Assembly: GCF_007293315.1 (NCBI RefSeq)
Contig: NZ_VLXZ01000007.1
Coordinates: 163,893-227,892, forward strand
Direction: 5' to 3'
From: Alkalicoccobacillus porphyridii
Lineage (GTDB): Bacteria > Bacillota > Bacilli > Bacillales > Bacillaceae_D
Length of the DNA stretch: 64,000 nt
In this document: one piece after another, positions 1 to 7,896 of the stretch
How positions within the stretch are numbered: the first letter of the stretch is position 1
Layout: each line of letters begins with the position of its first letter
The notes under the pieces: model-generated
What the model saw: the letters and a program-made list of their open reading frames with translations, nothing else
Database searches by the model: none
Told to the model about the DNA's origin: nothing
Translations under genes and position numbers: made by a program

Positions 1-1
1 G

Positions 2-64
2 CGCTCTCAGCAAAAATGTATCGACAGGTTCAAATAATAACTGGTCGCTTTTCACCATTTTCAT
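2..64 (-). CDS. Lantibiotic dehydratase LanB, N-terminal fragment (cut by window edge)
   Basis: Only the first 21 codons are in the window; the gene continues beyond position 1. The reading begins ATG at 64 with GAAAGGGGAG a few bases upstream, a good ribosome binding site. The visible residues include FEPVDTFLLRA, which resembles the start of class I lantibiotic dehydratases, where a short strand ends in a (F/Y)-(L/M)-(V/L)-R-(T/A) motif. Members of that family glutamylate and eliminate Ser/Thr of the precursor to give dehydroalanine and dehydrobutyrine. The gene lies directly downstream of the lantibiotic precursor on the same strand, the usual lanA-lanB order. The assignment rests on 21 residues plus context, so it is an inference. 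A second in-frame ATG at 58 is an alternative start. Confidence 0.6.
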   Translation of the reverse strand, partial: MKMVKSDQLLFEPVDTFLLRA

Positions 65-85
65 TTACTCCCCTTTCATTTAAAA

Positions 86-158
86 ATAGGATTGCCCAAT
101 CTCATCTTTATAAATTAGTATCCTTAAAAGATACTGATTTTTAGAGGGGCAATCCTAT
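86..158 (-). terminator. Hairpin with T-run between lantibiotic precursor and LanB (attenuator-like)
   Basis: An 11-bp perfect inverted repeat (TAGGATTGCCC at 87-97, GGGCAATCCTA at 147-157) encloses a smaller 6-bp hairpin (AGTATC 117-122, GATACT 130-135). Read on the minus strand the outer stem is followed at once by TATTTTTAAA. This is the form of a weak intrinsic terminator placed after the precursor stop codon and before the dehydratase ribosome binding site. In other lantibiotic operons such a partial terminator lets the precursor be made in excess over its enzymes; that role is inferred here. Confidence 0.7.
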
Positions 159-186
159 AATTAGTAATTTAAATTTTTATTAGCCC

Positions 187-321
187 TTAACAACAGAAGC
201 TATTAAAGCTACCAGTGTTGCCACAGCCAGGAGTACAGAAACTTATGCTTGTGATGTCTGGTTGCACTTCATCTGCCTTCGTGTGTACGATTTCCAAATC
301 AAGGTCAAAATCTTTTTCCAC
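187..321 (-). CDS. Class I lantibiotic precursor peptide (clausin/gallidermin-like LanA)
   Basis: This 44-residue peptide starts at GTG (321), with GGGAGGA about 7 bases upstream and an in-frame stop just behind that site, which fixes the start. Residues 1-22 form a leader with an FDLDL motif at 5-9, matching the F-(N/D)-L-(D/E)-(L/V) box recognised by LanB and LanC. The leader ends in QPD. Residues 23-44 are the core: it begins ITSISFCTPGC and ends SFNSFCC. Core Ser3-Cys7 and Thr8-Cys11 would form lipid II-binding rings A and B. Ser16-Cys21 and Ser19-Cys22 match the C-terminal rings of epidermin, the last closed by aminovinylcysteine. Thr2, Ser5 and Thr14 are further dehydration sites. The core is closest, from memory, to clausin of Shouchella clausii. 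Cleavage after Pro-Asp, where nisin and epidermin have Pro-Arg, is unusual. Confidence 0.93.
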   Translation of the reverse strand: MEKDFDLDLEIVHTKADEVQPDITSISFCTPGCGNTGSFNSFCC

Positions 322-442
322 TATAATTCCTCCCTCTCATTCATTTTTTGCCAGAAACAACTGGCCTAACCCAAATGTAAAGTAGATTTATTCATTTTTA
401 AAACCTCAATTCTAGCCATTATTTGGTTTATAACCGTTCAAA

Positions 443-519
443 ATACATATTAACTTATATTTTCACAATATTCCTTATTAATTATTATAATTGGAATAAT
501 TAATCAAAATAATATGTAT
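443..519. promoter_or_regulatory. Inverted repeats in the divergent lanA/regulator spacer
   Basis: The roughly 370-bp spacer between the precursor gene and the regulator is very AT-rich and holds no convincing gene. It contains a perfect 9-bp inverted repeat, ATACATATT (443-451) and AATATGTAT (511-519), and nested inside it TATTCC (469-474) and GGAATA (493-498). Such symmetry could be an operator for the adjacent HTH regulator acting on both divergent transcripts. The low complexity of the region makes chance matches possible. I could not identify a convincing sigma-A promoter for the precursor gene on the minus strand. Confidence 0.35.
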
Positions 520-585
520 AAATTTGATGTTTTTTGAGATCTATCCTACTTAATATTCCTTTTTCTACAAGTCAAATTCCATAAA

Positions 586-614
586 TTGAATAAATCTGAT
601 TAATTTCTGATAAT
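586..614 (+). promoter_or_regulatory. Predicted sigma-A promoter of the regulator-exporter operon
   Basis: TTGAAT at 586-591 and GATAAT at 609-614 are separated by exactly 17 bases, close to the sigma-A consensus. Transcription would begin near 621, about 70 bases before the regulator start codon. Confidence 0.55.
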
Positions 615-692
615 CTCCAGCTACCCTTATCTTAATCATCTTCAGTTATAGAAAATTCACTCAAAAAAATTATGACAAGGGAGATGCAAATA

Positions 693-1601
693 ATGAATAA
701 TAGTATAGGAATAGAAATTCGTAGTTTAAGAACAAGACAAGGTATGTCACAAGAGAATATTAGTTCTCTACTCGTTTCTCAATCAGCAATTAGCAAAATT
801 GAAAATGGTAAATATATCCCTAACGTAAATGTATTAGAATCAGTTGCTTCTAAGCTAGGTGTTCCAGTTGAACACTTCTTATCACTTAACAACCACTATA
901 ATAATGATTTTATTGAGACAACTTATGAGATAATTGAACAGCTCTCTTTAACTGAAGCATATGAAGAATTGTACAATATTACTACTAAAACTATTAAGTA
1001 TGGACAGTCGGTGTCTTTACCTAGTTGGTTTCGGAACTATGTATTAATCCATCAAATTTTCTCTGAATTTCAGTGCAATAAAAAGGATGCTAAAAGTGCA
1101 TTTACAAACTTAAAAAGCTTGGTGAACAGTTTATCTATTGAGCATTCAATTCAAACAAAGCTTCATCTATATTTAGGAATTCTTCATTCACATGTAAAAG
1201 CCTTTTCATACAGCAACACAATTGATTACTTTAAAAAAAGCCTAACTTTCGTTGAAGGTATTAAAGGTAAGAACACGTACTTACACAAAAAAACTTTAAA
1301 AATACATATTTTGTATCAAAAAGTGTTGATTGAGCTTCATTACCACCATTATGATGCTGCACTAAATGATATAAAAGAAGGTTTACAGTTATCTAAAACA
1401 TATGCTTGTACCGCCTATGTTGGACAATTCCTCTACTTTAAAGGACTTTGTTTAGAAAAAAAAGGTAAGTCGAAAAAAGATGTACTAATAAATTATCAAT
1501 ATGGTCATTTATTTGCTAACTTTATAGATTCACCTTTCAAAAAATTATTATTAGATAAACTGTCCTCCGGAAAGGAAAATTCCTATGAATCCTTCAGATG
1601 A
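693..1601 (+). CDS. HTH-TPR transcriptional regulator, PlcR/Rgg-like (RRNPP type)
   Basis: A 302-residue protein when started at the ATG at 693, which has AAGGGAG at a proper distance; the ATG at 672 lies upstream of that site and is less likely. Residues about 7-62 are an XRE-type helix-turn-helix (IRSLRTRQGMSQ, then SQSAISKIENGKYIPN). The remaining 240 residues are helical with Tyr/Leu-rich pairs typical of TPR-like repeats. This build is that of PlcR, Rgg and MutR, which bind a secreted signalling peptide through the TPR part. It is divergent to the lantibiotic precursor and overlaps the exporter by 17 bp, so it probably controls the cluster. Rgg/MutR-type regulators control several lantibiotic operons, whereas nisin uses a two-component system. 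No obvious signalling-peptide gene is visible nearby. Confidence 0.75.
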   Translation: MNNSIGIEIRSLRTRQGMSQENISSLLVSQSAISKIENGKYIPNVNVLESVASKLGVPVEHFLSLNNHYNNDFIETTYEIIEQLSLTEAYEELYNITTKTIKYGQSVSLPSWFRNYVLIHQIFSEFQCNKKDAKSAFTNLKSLVNSLSIEHSIQTKLHLYLGILHSHVKAFSYSNTIDYFKKSLTFVEGIKGKNTYLHKKTLKIHILYQKVLIELHYHHYDAALNDIKEGLQLSKTYACTAYVGQFLYFKGLCLEKKGKSKKDVLINYQYGHLFANFIDSPFKKLLLDKLSSGKENSYESFR

Positions 1602-3369
1602 GCGGCCGATTCGCTTAAAAGAATTTATTTCTTTGATGCATCTTTACCGTCCATCAATATGGTTAATAGTATTAGCTCTATTTTTAGTCTTGATAGAAAC
1701 GGCTCTTTCTCTAGCCGTGCCTTTATTAACTATGACATTTGTAGACTTAACAGTTGAATCTAATTTTAGTGGTACCACAGCCGTGTTGATTGCATGTGCC
1801 TTTATCGCTCAAATTGCATTATCTGGCGTATCGATTTATATAATGATTTACATTGGTCAGATACTTGTCACAAATTTACGCAAAGATCTTTGGTATAGAG
1901 TTTTGCGATTGCCGGTATATTTCTATGATCAAAATAGTTCTGGCGAAACAATGAGTAGAATTACTCACGACACAAATGTTATTAAAAGTTTCTTTACCGA
2001 CCAATTAATTCCTTTCCTGTCAAGTACACTTAAAATAATTGGATCAATTGTTATTCTTTTCGCATTGAATTGGAGTATCACCCTTCTGTTATTATTTATC
2101 GTTCCGATTTCCCTCGCTATCCTAAAACCATTAGGCAAAAAAACATATAAAGTTTCAAAATCATTACAAGATGAGACAGCATCTTTCCAAGGAGATTTAG
2201 GTAGAGTATTATCGGACATCAGGTTAGTCAAGTCTTCAATTGCTGAAGAAGCAGAAACAATACAAGGCAACGACCGAATTAACAAACTTTTGAAACACGG
2301 ATTAGATACTGGAAAAATAATGGCTATTATTTCGCCAATAATGACCACTATTACTTTATTAGTTCTAGTAGTTGTATTTGGCTATGGAGGAGTACAAGTG
2401 GCTAATGGCATCTTATCAGCGGGCACATTAGTTGCAATTGTTTTTTATATGTTCCAAATCATGCCACCAATCTCACAAATCGGTCACTTTTTTACGCAAT
2501 TACAAAAAGCAAAAGGCGCTACAGAAAGGATAAATATTATTCTTAATGAACAATTAGAAGCAGATCTAACTTCTCGTCCTCCTTTTAAAAAGAAAACTGA
2601 AACCGGTAACTGTACAAGTGGAATTCAATTTGACAATGTTAGCTTTTCATATCCAAACAACAACAACATCTTAGAAAATGTAAATTTCAGTGCTAATACT
2701 AGTGAATTAACAGCAATTGTTGGCCCTAGTGGAGCAGGCAAGACCACTTTATTTTCATTAATAGAACGATTTTATCAGCCAAGTAAAGGAAAGATTACAT
2801 ACGATAAACAATGTGTTAATGATTATGATGTTCAAGATTGGAGACTAAATATTGCGTATGTCGCGCAGGATTCTCCACTCATGTCAGGTAGCATTCGTTA
2901 CAACCTAACATATGGACTTAATACACACAGTACTGATTCAGAAATCCGAGTTGCTATAGATAAAGCAAACTTAACTTCTTTCATCGACTCTTTGCCTGAG
3001 GGAATAGAAACAGAAGTAGGTGAAAGGGGAATTCTAGTTTCAGGTGGTCAACGCCAAAGATTGGCCATAGCTCGGGCTATTTTACGAGATCCCCGAATCC
3101 TTCTTCTAGATGAAGCTACGGCCCACCTGGATAGCCATTCAGAGATATTAGTACAAGAAGCATTAAACCAACTGATGTTTTCTCGAACGACACTAGTCAT
3201 TGCCCATCGGTTATCGACCGTTCAGCATGCAAATAAATTGGTTGTTGTGCAAAATGGAGAGGTAACAGGGGAAGGAACCCATAATGACTTAATCCAACAT
3301 CACCAGTTTTATCAAGAGCTTGTTGCCAATCAACTGTATAAACAAGAAACTCCACAGCTTAGCAACTAA
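1585..3369 (+). CDS. ABC exporter, fused TMD-NBD (BmrA/NisT type), candidate lantibiotic exporter
   Basis: A 594-residue half-transporter. Residues about 20-310 form a six-helix exporter domain, and about 345-590 an ATPase with Walker A GPSGAGKTT, signature VSGGQRQR (LSGGQ variant), Walker B ILLLDEAT and H-loop AHRLS. There is no N-terminal C39 peptidase domain, as expected for class I LanT proteins, which leave leader removal to a separate protease. By sequence it also strongly resembles the multidrug exporter BmrA. It is translationally coupled to the regulator (17-bp overlap, AAAGG site inside it) and divergent to the precursor gene. It may export the lantibiotic or give self-protection; context favours one of these, but a general drug pump cannot be excluded. 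Confidence 0.8.
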   Translation: MNPSDERPIRLKEFISLMHLYRPSIWLIVLALFLVLIETALSLAVPLLTMTFVDLTVESNFSGTTAVLIACAFIAQIALSGVSIYIMIYIGQILVTNLRKDLWYRVLRLPVYFYDQNSSGETMSRITHDTNVIKSFFTDQLIPFLSSTLKIIGSIVILFALNWSITLLLLFIVPISLAILKPLGKKTYKVSKSLQDETASFQGDLGRVLSDIRLVKSSIAEEAETIQGNDRINKLLKHGLDTGKIMAIISPIMTTITLLVLVVVFGYGGVQVANGILSAGTLVAIVFYMFQIMPPISQIGHFFTQLQKAKGATERINIILNEQLEADLTSRPPFKKKTETGNCTSGIQFDNVSFSYPNNNNILENVNFSANTSELTAIVGPSGAGKTTLFSLIERFYQPSKGKITYDKQCVNDYDVQDWRLNIAYVAQDSPLMSGSIRYNLTYGLNTHSTDSEIRVAIDKANLTSFIDSLPEGIETEVGERGILVSGGQRQRLAIARAILRDPRILLLDEATAHLDSHSEILVQEALNQLMFSRTTLVIAHRLSTVQHANKLVVVQNGEVTGEGTHNDLIQHHQFYQELVANQLYKQETPQLSN

Positions 3370-3529
3370 GCATTGTAAGTTGAGTTTTTTAATATCCTCT
3401 TTTGTCTACGAATTATCCTTTATTTTGTAAGCAACTTTTTTCAGTTAAAACTTTCATATACAATGACTGCCTGGTCCGTTTTCTATTTTTATAAAGCGTT
3501 TTTCTCGATTTAATGGCTAATTGCAAAAA

Positions 3530-3577
3530 GCACCCCTTTAGAATAGATGTAGATCTACATCTATTCTGAAGGGGTGC
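3530..3577 (-). terminator. Intrinsic terminator of the min/mre transcript
   Basis: A nearly perfect 48-bp palindrome centred on AGATCT at 3551-3556, with GCACCCC/GGGGTGC outer arms. On the minus strand it is followed by TTTTTGC, so it ends transcripts running out of minD. The T-run is only on that side, so it is a poorer terminator for the exporter on the other strand. Confidence 0.85.
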
Positions 3578-3640
3578 AAATCATGCTTTCTAAGAAGCAC
3601 TTTTATATTTTAGTTAGTTGTATTTGAGAGAAGTACCTAT

Positions 3641-4435
3641 TTATCGTACTTTAAAAAATTTCTTAATTTTAGCGAAAACGCCCTTCTGCTCTTCAAAGGA
3701 TTGAAGGGGAACATTCTCCCCTAGAATACGTCTTGCAATGTTTCGATAAGCAATCGACGCCTTACTACCTGTATGTAGTGCAATCGGTTCACCTTTATTG
3801 GAGTATTTAATAACCTCATCATCATCAATCACAATACCAATCAACTCAATCGCTAGAATGGCAGCAATTTCATCAACGTCCATCATCTCGCCGCTTTGCA
3901 TCATATGACCGCGAATCCGATTCACTACTAGACGTGGCGCTTCAATGTCCTCTTTCTCTAGCAAACCAATAATACGGTCAGCATCACGAACAGCTGAACG
4001 CTCTGGGGTCGTCACTACGATCGCTCGGTCTGCTCCTGAAATTGCGTTCTTAAAGCCTTGTTCAATCCCCGCTGGACAGTCAATGATGACATAATCATAC
4101 TCTTGTTTTAGTTCATCAATAATTTTCTCCATCTGTTCCGGTTCAACAGAGGTTTTGTCCTTTGTTTGCGCAGCCGGGAGTAGAAATAAACACTCAAAGC
4201 GCTTATCTTTAATTAATGCCTGCTTTAAACGACATCTTCCCTCAACCACATCAACTAAATCATAGATAATTCTATTTTCAAGGCCCATGACAACATCAAG
4301 GTTACGCAAGCCAATATCTGTATCCACTAGGCATACTTTTTTATTTTGCAAAGCTAATGCGGTTCCAACATTCGCAGAGGTAGTTGTTTTACCAACCCCG
4401 CCTTTTCCGCTTGTAATAACAATCGCTTCTCCCAC
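3641..4435 (-). CDS. minD: Septum site-determining ATPase MinD
   Basis: A 264-residue ParA/MinD-family ATPase that works with MinC at the membrane to block division away from midcell. The deviant Walker A KGGVGKTT lies at residues 10-17, and DTDIGLRNLD and IIDCPAGIE follow in the family positions. The C-terminus (FAKIKKFFKV) is an amphipathic membrane-targeting helix. It follows minC by 27 bp, as in Bacillus. Downstream the order differs from B. subtilis: a strong terminator follows, then the convergent exporter of the lantibiotic cluster, and no spoIVFA is present. Confidence 0.97.
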   Translation of the reverse strand: MGEAIVITSGKGGVGKTTTSANVGTALALQNKKVCLVDTDIGLRNLDVVMGLENRIIYDLVDVVEGRCRLKQALIKDKRFECLFLLPAAQTKDKTSVEPEQMEKIIDELKQEYDYVIIDCPAGIEQGFKNAISGADRAIVVTTPERSAVRDADRIIGLLEKEDIEAPRLVVNRIRGHMMQSGEMMDVDEIAAILAIELIGIVIDDDEVIKYSNKGEPIALHTGSKASIAYRNIARRILGENVPLQSFEEQKGVFAKIKKFFKVR

Positions 4436-4462
4436 GTTTATTCCCCTTTCTCTCAGATCCCT

Positions 4463-5155
4463 TTACTCTTCTGATAGCTGATTCGTGTTTGTTGATAGTT
4501 CTGGTCGCACATGAACCAACTTCTGTACACGCTCCAGCACAATTTCTGAGGTCGCATCCTTTAAAAACGCGGTTTCCATAAATGTATCTTCATGGTCAAT
4601 ATCAGCAAAGCTATAAATCTCTGAAGCAATTCGTAACTGTACAGGTGCCATTAAAGAAGCTGTAATAACTGCCTTTCGATTTCCTTCGAAGCCAGCATGT
4701 GCAATCCCTTTTAAAGCACCTAATACATGAATGCTCCCGGTTGCCATAATGGTTCCACCAGGATTAATATCTCCTATTATCAAGACATCACCGCGAACCT
4801 TTAATACTTGTCCAGATCGAACAATACGCGCAAGTGTAACGCTTTGACTTTCTTCTTGGCGTTTCTTTGCCTCTTCAAGGGAAATGACCGTTGATTCAAC
4901 CGATTCAATGGCCAAGCTTCGTCCCGCCGTAATCACTTTTTTCAGCTCTTCTTCTGCTTCTTCTGATAGATACCTGCGTCCCACATCCACTTTAACTTGA
5001 ACATTAGGTCCATCCTTATGCTGATAGTAATTGGCATTTAATTTTTCAGTCAATTCTTCTACTAAGCTCTCAAATGCACATTGATCGTCTAATAGAAAAA
5101 CCAGCCCATCTTTGGTGCCTTTTATGGTTACATGCTGTTGTTTTTTTTGCGTCAC
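4463..5155 (-). CDS. minC: Septum site-determining protein MinC
   Basis: A 230-residue FtsZ assembly inhibitor. The N-terminal domain (about 1-105, starting with VTIKGTKDGLVFLL) is the FtsZ-interacting part. The C-terminal domain (about 115-215) has the beta-helical Gly pattern GQVLKVRGDVLIIGDINPGG and GSIHVLGALKGIAHAG, which binds MinD. Length and start agree with the family. It lies between mreD and minD; the 126-bp gap to mreD could carry its own promoter, but I see no clear one. Confidence 0.96.
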   Translation of the reverse strand: MTQKKQQHVTIKGTKDGLVFLLDDQCAFESLVEELTEKLNANYYQHKDGPNVQVKVDVGRRYLSEEAEEELKKVITAGRSLAIESVESTVISLEEAKKRQEESQSVTLARIVRSGQVLKVRGDVLIIGDINPGGTIMATGSIHVLGALKGIAHAGFEGNRKAVITASLMAPVQLRIASEIYSFADIDHEDTFMETAFLKDATSEIVLERVQKLVHVRPELSTNTNQLSEE

Positions 5156-5281
5156 TATATACTCACCTCAGACACACTCGTTGCACACGGAGTTCAATTT
5201 TTGACTTTTTCTATCGAATGATGTGGGTTCATTTACTACATTCGCTATCTATGTAGATTAGTCCTCTTTTCAAAAGCATCA

Positions 5282-5806
5282 TTATCTTCGACGCAAATCT
5301 GCTTGGCGATTCATGTGGTTCATTAATTTACGAACAGGATACAATGCTAGAATCGCAAAGGCTCCATTAAAAATAACGGTTGGCAGCAGTCGCCTCTCAG
5401 CAAATTTCATTCCAGACCAATCTGTTACACCTAGCATCTGTAGAATAGAATACTGGTAATATTCAAAGAAGATGACCGCAACACAGGCTAGGATTATGGT
5501 TACCAACAAGCTGTCTTGAATTCGTTTTGTTGAAAAAGCAAAGGCATAACCAATAAATGCAAAACCAAAAGCATAGATACCTAGGAATTCAGTATAGACA
5601 ATGTCATAAATGAAACCAAAAATCAACCCATGAACAAAGCTTTGCATGCGCCCTAAGTAAATTCCCGTAAACACAATAAGCACAATTAAAAATCTTGGCA
5701 CCATGGTCACGTCAAGCTGCAAGAAACTGGTTACGGCGTTCGGGACAATGGTCCCTTCAAAAACAAGCAGGAACAAAAGTAAAGCTGCGATGTAATAACG
5801 GCTCAT
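5282..5806 (-). CDS. mreD: Rod shape-determining membrane protein MreD
   Basis: A 174-residue very hydrophobic protein with about five to six membrane segments, the usual MreD size. It is part of the elongasome that couples MreB filaments to cell-wall synthesis. It begins 3 bp after mreC stops, which indicates co-translation. The sequence is poorly conserved in this family, so the call rests on length, membrane pattern and the mreB-mreC-mreD order. Confidence 0.93.
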   Translation of the reverse strand: MSRYYIAALLLFLLVFEGTIVPNAVTSFLQLDVTMVPRFLIVLIVFTGIYLGRMQSFVHGLIFGFIYDIVYTEFLGIYAFGFAFIGYAFAFSTKRIQDSLLVTIILACVAVIFFEYYQYSILQMLGVTDWSGMKFAERRLLPTVIFNGAFAILALYPVRKLMNHMNRQADLRRR

Positions 5807-5809
5807 CTT

Positions 5810-6688
5810 TTATTCCCCCTCTTCAAGCAGTGCTGGATCCATCACATCAGTTCCACGTTCTACTACGTAGAGGTAGCTAAATGAAGAAAAGTCTGCAGTC
5901 GGTCTAATATAGGCTGTTTGAGAAAGACCGTACTCATCAAGCTCAACTTCTTCGATTTCACCCAAAATTAATCCCGCCGGATAAACATCTCCTAGGCCGG
6001 AAGTTGTGACTACTTGTTCTGGTTCGATGTCGGCTTCTATATCAATTTTCCGTAAGATTAGTAGATCCCTATCCTCGTCATACCCTTCAATAAAACCATA
6101 ACCCGGAATATCTTCCCCATCCATAATTTGAGCAGAGACTTGATTGGAAGGGTCATTATCTGAAAGTAATTGTACATAGGAGGTAAATTGGCTTGTTCGC
6201 TTTACTTTACCTACCAAGCCGCCATTTGAATCAACCACCGCCATGTCAGCTGAAATATTATGATCTTCCCCAAGATTTATGCCGACATATTGTGTCCAGA
6301 GATCCGGATTTCGATGGATAACCGTTGCCGGTCTCTTCACGTAATCGTTTAACGTATCCTGAAGATCAAGCATATCTTGAAGCGTTTGATTTTCATTTGC
6401 CAGTTGGTTTCGTTCTACTGTTATTTGCGCGTATTCCTCAAGTCTTGATTTGAGCAACTGATTTTCTTCATATATATCTCGAATATCACGCACATTATCG
6501 ATAAACCCACCTACAAAGTGGGCAGGGGTTGAGAAGAGGTTCTGAACCCAACCTACGGAGTCTCGAACAATCTTCTCTGGCCCAGAGGCACTTTCCCTGC
6601 CACCAGTTGAATAACCGATTAAAGCAACTAAAATAATAATGCTTACAAGCAAAATAATTAGCTTTTTATTTGAAAAAAAAGATGGCAC
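5810..6688 (-). CDS. mreC: Rod shape-determining protein MreC
   Basis: A 292-residue protein with a single N-terminal membrane anchor (about residues 9-27), then a coiled coil (about 70-110, IYEENQLLKSRLEEYAQI) and an extracellular beta-barrel domain. It organises MreB, MreD and penicillin-binding proteins. The tail is acidic (DPALLEEGE). It sits 13 bp after mreB and 3 bp before mreD. Confidence 0.95.
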   Translation of the reverse strand: MPSFFSNKKLIILLVSIIILVALIGYSTGGRESASGPEKIVRDSVGWVQNLFSTPAHFVGGFIDNVRDIRDIYEENQLLKSRLEEYAQITVERNQLANENQTLQDMLDLQDTLNDYVKRPATVIHRNPDLWTQYVGINLGEDHNISADMAVVDSNGGLVGKVKRTSQFTSYVQLLSDNDPSNQVSAQIMDGEDIPGYGFIEGYDEDRDLLILRKIDIEADIEPEQVVTTSGLGDVYPAGLILGEIEEVELDEYGLSQTAYIRPTADFSSFSYLYVVERGTDVMDPALLEEGE

Positions 6689-6701
6689 TTAAAACACCTA
6701 C

Positions 6702-7742
6702 TTACGACTTCCGATCAGAACGAGACGTGATACCCGCTTTTGAACGAAATAAATGTAAATTCTCCAATGCCCGCCCTGTACCAATCGCTACACAATCAAG
6801 CGGGTCCTCTGCAACAATAACTGGCATGTTGGTTTCATCACTTAACAATCGATCAAGATTGCGAAGAAGAGCTCCCCCACCGGTTAGGACAATCCCACGA
6901 TCCATAATATCTGCAGCAAGCTCAGGCGGAGATTGCTCTAATGTATTTTTCACCGCTTCAATAATTGTTGTAACCGTATCTGAAAGAGCCTTTGAAATCT
7001 CTTCAGCCGTAACCGTTATCGTTTTAGGTAGTCCCGACACTAAGTCGCGTCCACGAATATCCATTTCATCTACTTCCTCAGGAGCACTAGCAGACCCAAT
7101 CTCAAGCTTTAAGGTTTCAGCTGTGCGTTCCCCGATCATCAAACTATATGTCTTTTTCACATATTGAATGATGGCATCATCCATTTCGTCCCCAGCCACA
7201 CGAATAGATTGGCTGGTTACAATACCACCTAAAGAAATGATCGCTACTTCTGTTGTACCGCCACCAATATCCACGACCATACTTCCTGTTGGTTCCCACA
7301 CAGGTAGATCCGCTCCGATAGCTGCAGCGAAAGGCTCTTCAAGCGTGTAAGCTTCCTTTGCTCCCGCCTGCTTTGTTGCGTCTTCTACTGCCCGTTTCTC
7401 AACAGCTGTAATGCCACTCGGCACACACACCATAACAGAGGGCTTACGTGTGAATAAAGAACGATTTTTTTGCGCCTGACGTATAAAATATTTTAGCATC
7501 GTTGCCGTTGTATCAAAATCAGCAATAACCCCGTCCTTCATTGGACGAATAGCCACAATATTTCCTGGTGTGCGTCCAATCATGTTCTTCGCGTCATTAC
7601 CAACTGCTTCAATTGAATTTGTATCCGTACGTAAAGCAACCACGGATGGTTCCCTCAATACGATTCCTTTTCCTTTTGTATATACAAGCGTATTTGCTGT
7701 CCCTAAGTCAATTCCAATATCTCTTGAAAATCCACCAAACAT
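6702..7742 (-). CDS. mreB: Actin-like cell shape protein MreB
   Basis: A 346-residue actin-fold ATPase that polymerises beneath the membrane and guides lateral wall synthesis. The phosphate loop IDLGTANT lies near residues 11-18, and the second phosphate motif [10 protein letters not shown] near 163-172. ATG at 7742 gives the canonical [15 protein letters not shown] beginning. It is the first gene of mreBCD, about 155 bp from radC. Confidence 0.98.
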   Translation of the reverse strand: MFGGFSRDIGIDLGTANTLVYTKGKGIVLREPSVVALRTDTNSIEAVGNDAKNMIGRTPGNIVAIRPMKDGVIADFDTTATMLKYFIRQAQKNRSLFTRKPSVMVCVPSGITAVEKRAVEDATKQAGAKEAYTLEEPFAAAIGADLPVWEPTGSMVVDIGGGTTEVAIISLGGIVTSQSIRVAGDEMDDAIIQYVKKTYSLMIGERTAETLKLEIGSASAPEEVDEMDIRGRDLVSGLPKTITVTAEEISKALSDTVTTIIEAVKNTLEQSPPELAADIMDRGIVLTGGGALLRNLDRLLSDETNMPVIVAEDPLDCVAIGTGRALENLHLFRSKAGITSRSDRKS

Positions 7743-7896
7743 CTATGTAACTCCCTTCATGACAGATCCGAAATCATAACCTTTATTATATCGAAGAATA
7801 AAGGAAAAAAATAGCCTTATCTTCCCCCAAGAAAGAATATCAGCCTTTTGTTCCGTATCCACTCACTATTTCGCCTTATTTCTCATCTTGCATAGC

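Noticed and set aside
3364..3396. Intrinsic terminator right after the ABC exporter
   Set aside because: CAACT/AGTTG gives only a 5-bp stem before a T-run; too weak to call with confidence.
6670..7167. 165-codon plus-strand frame opposite mreB
   Set aside because: Antisense shadow of a highly conserved gene, without its own start signal.
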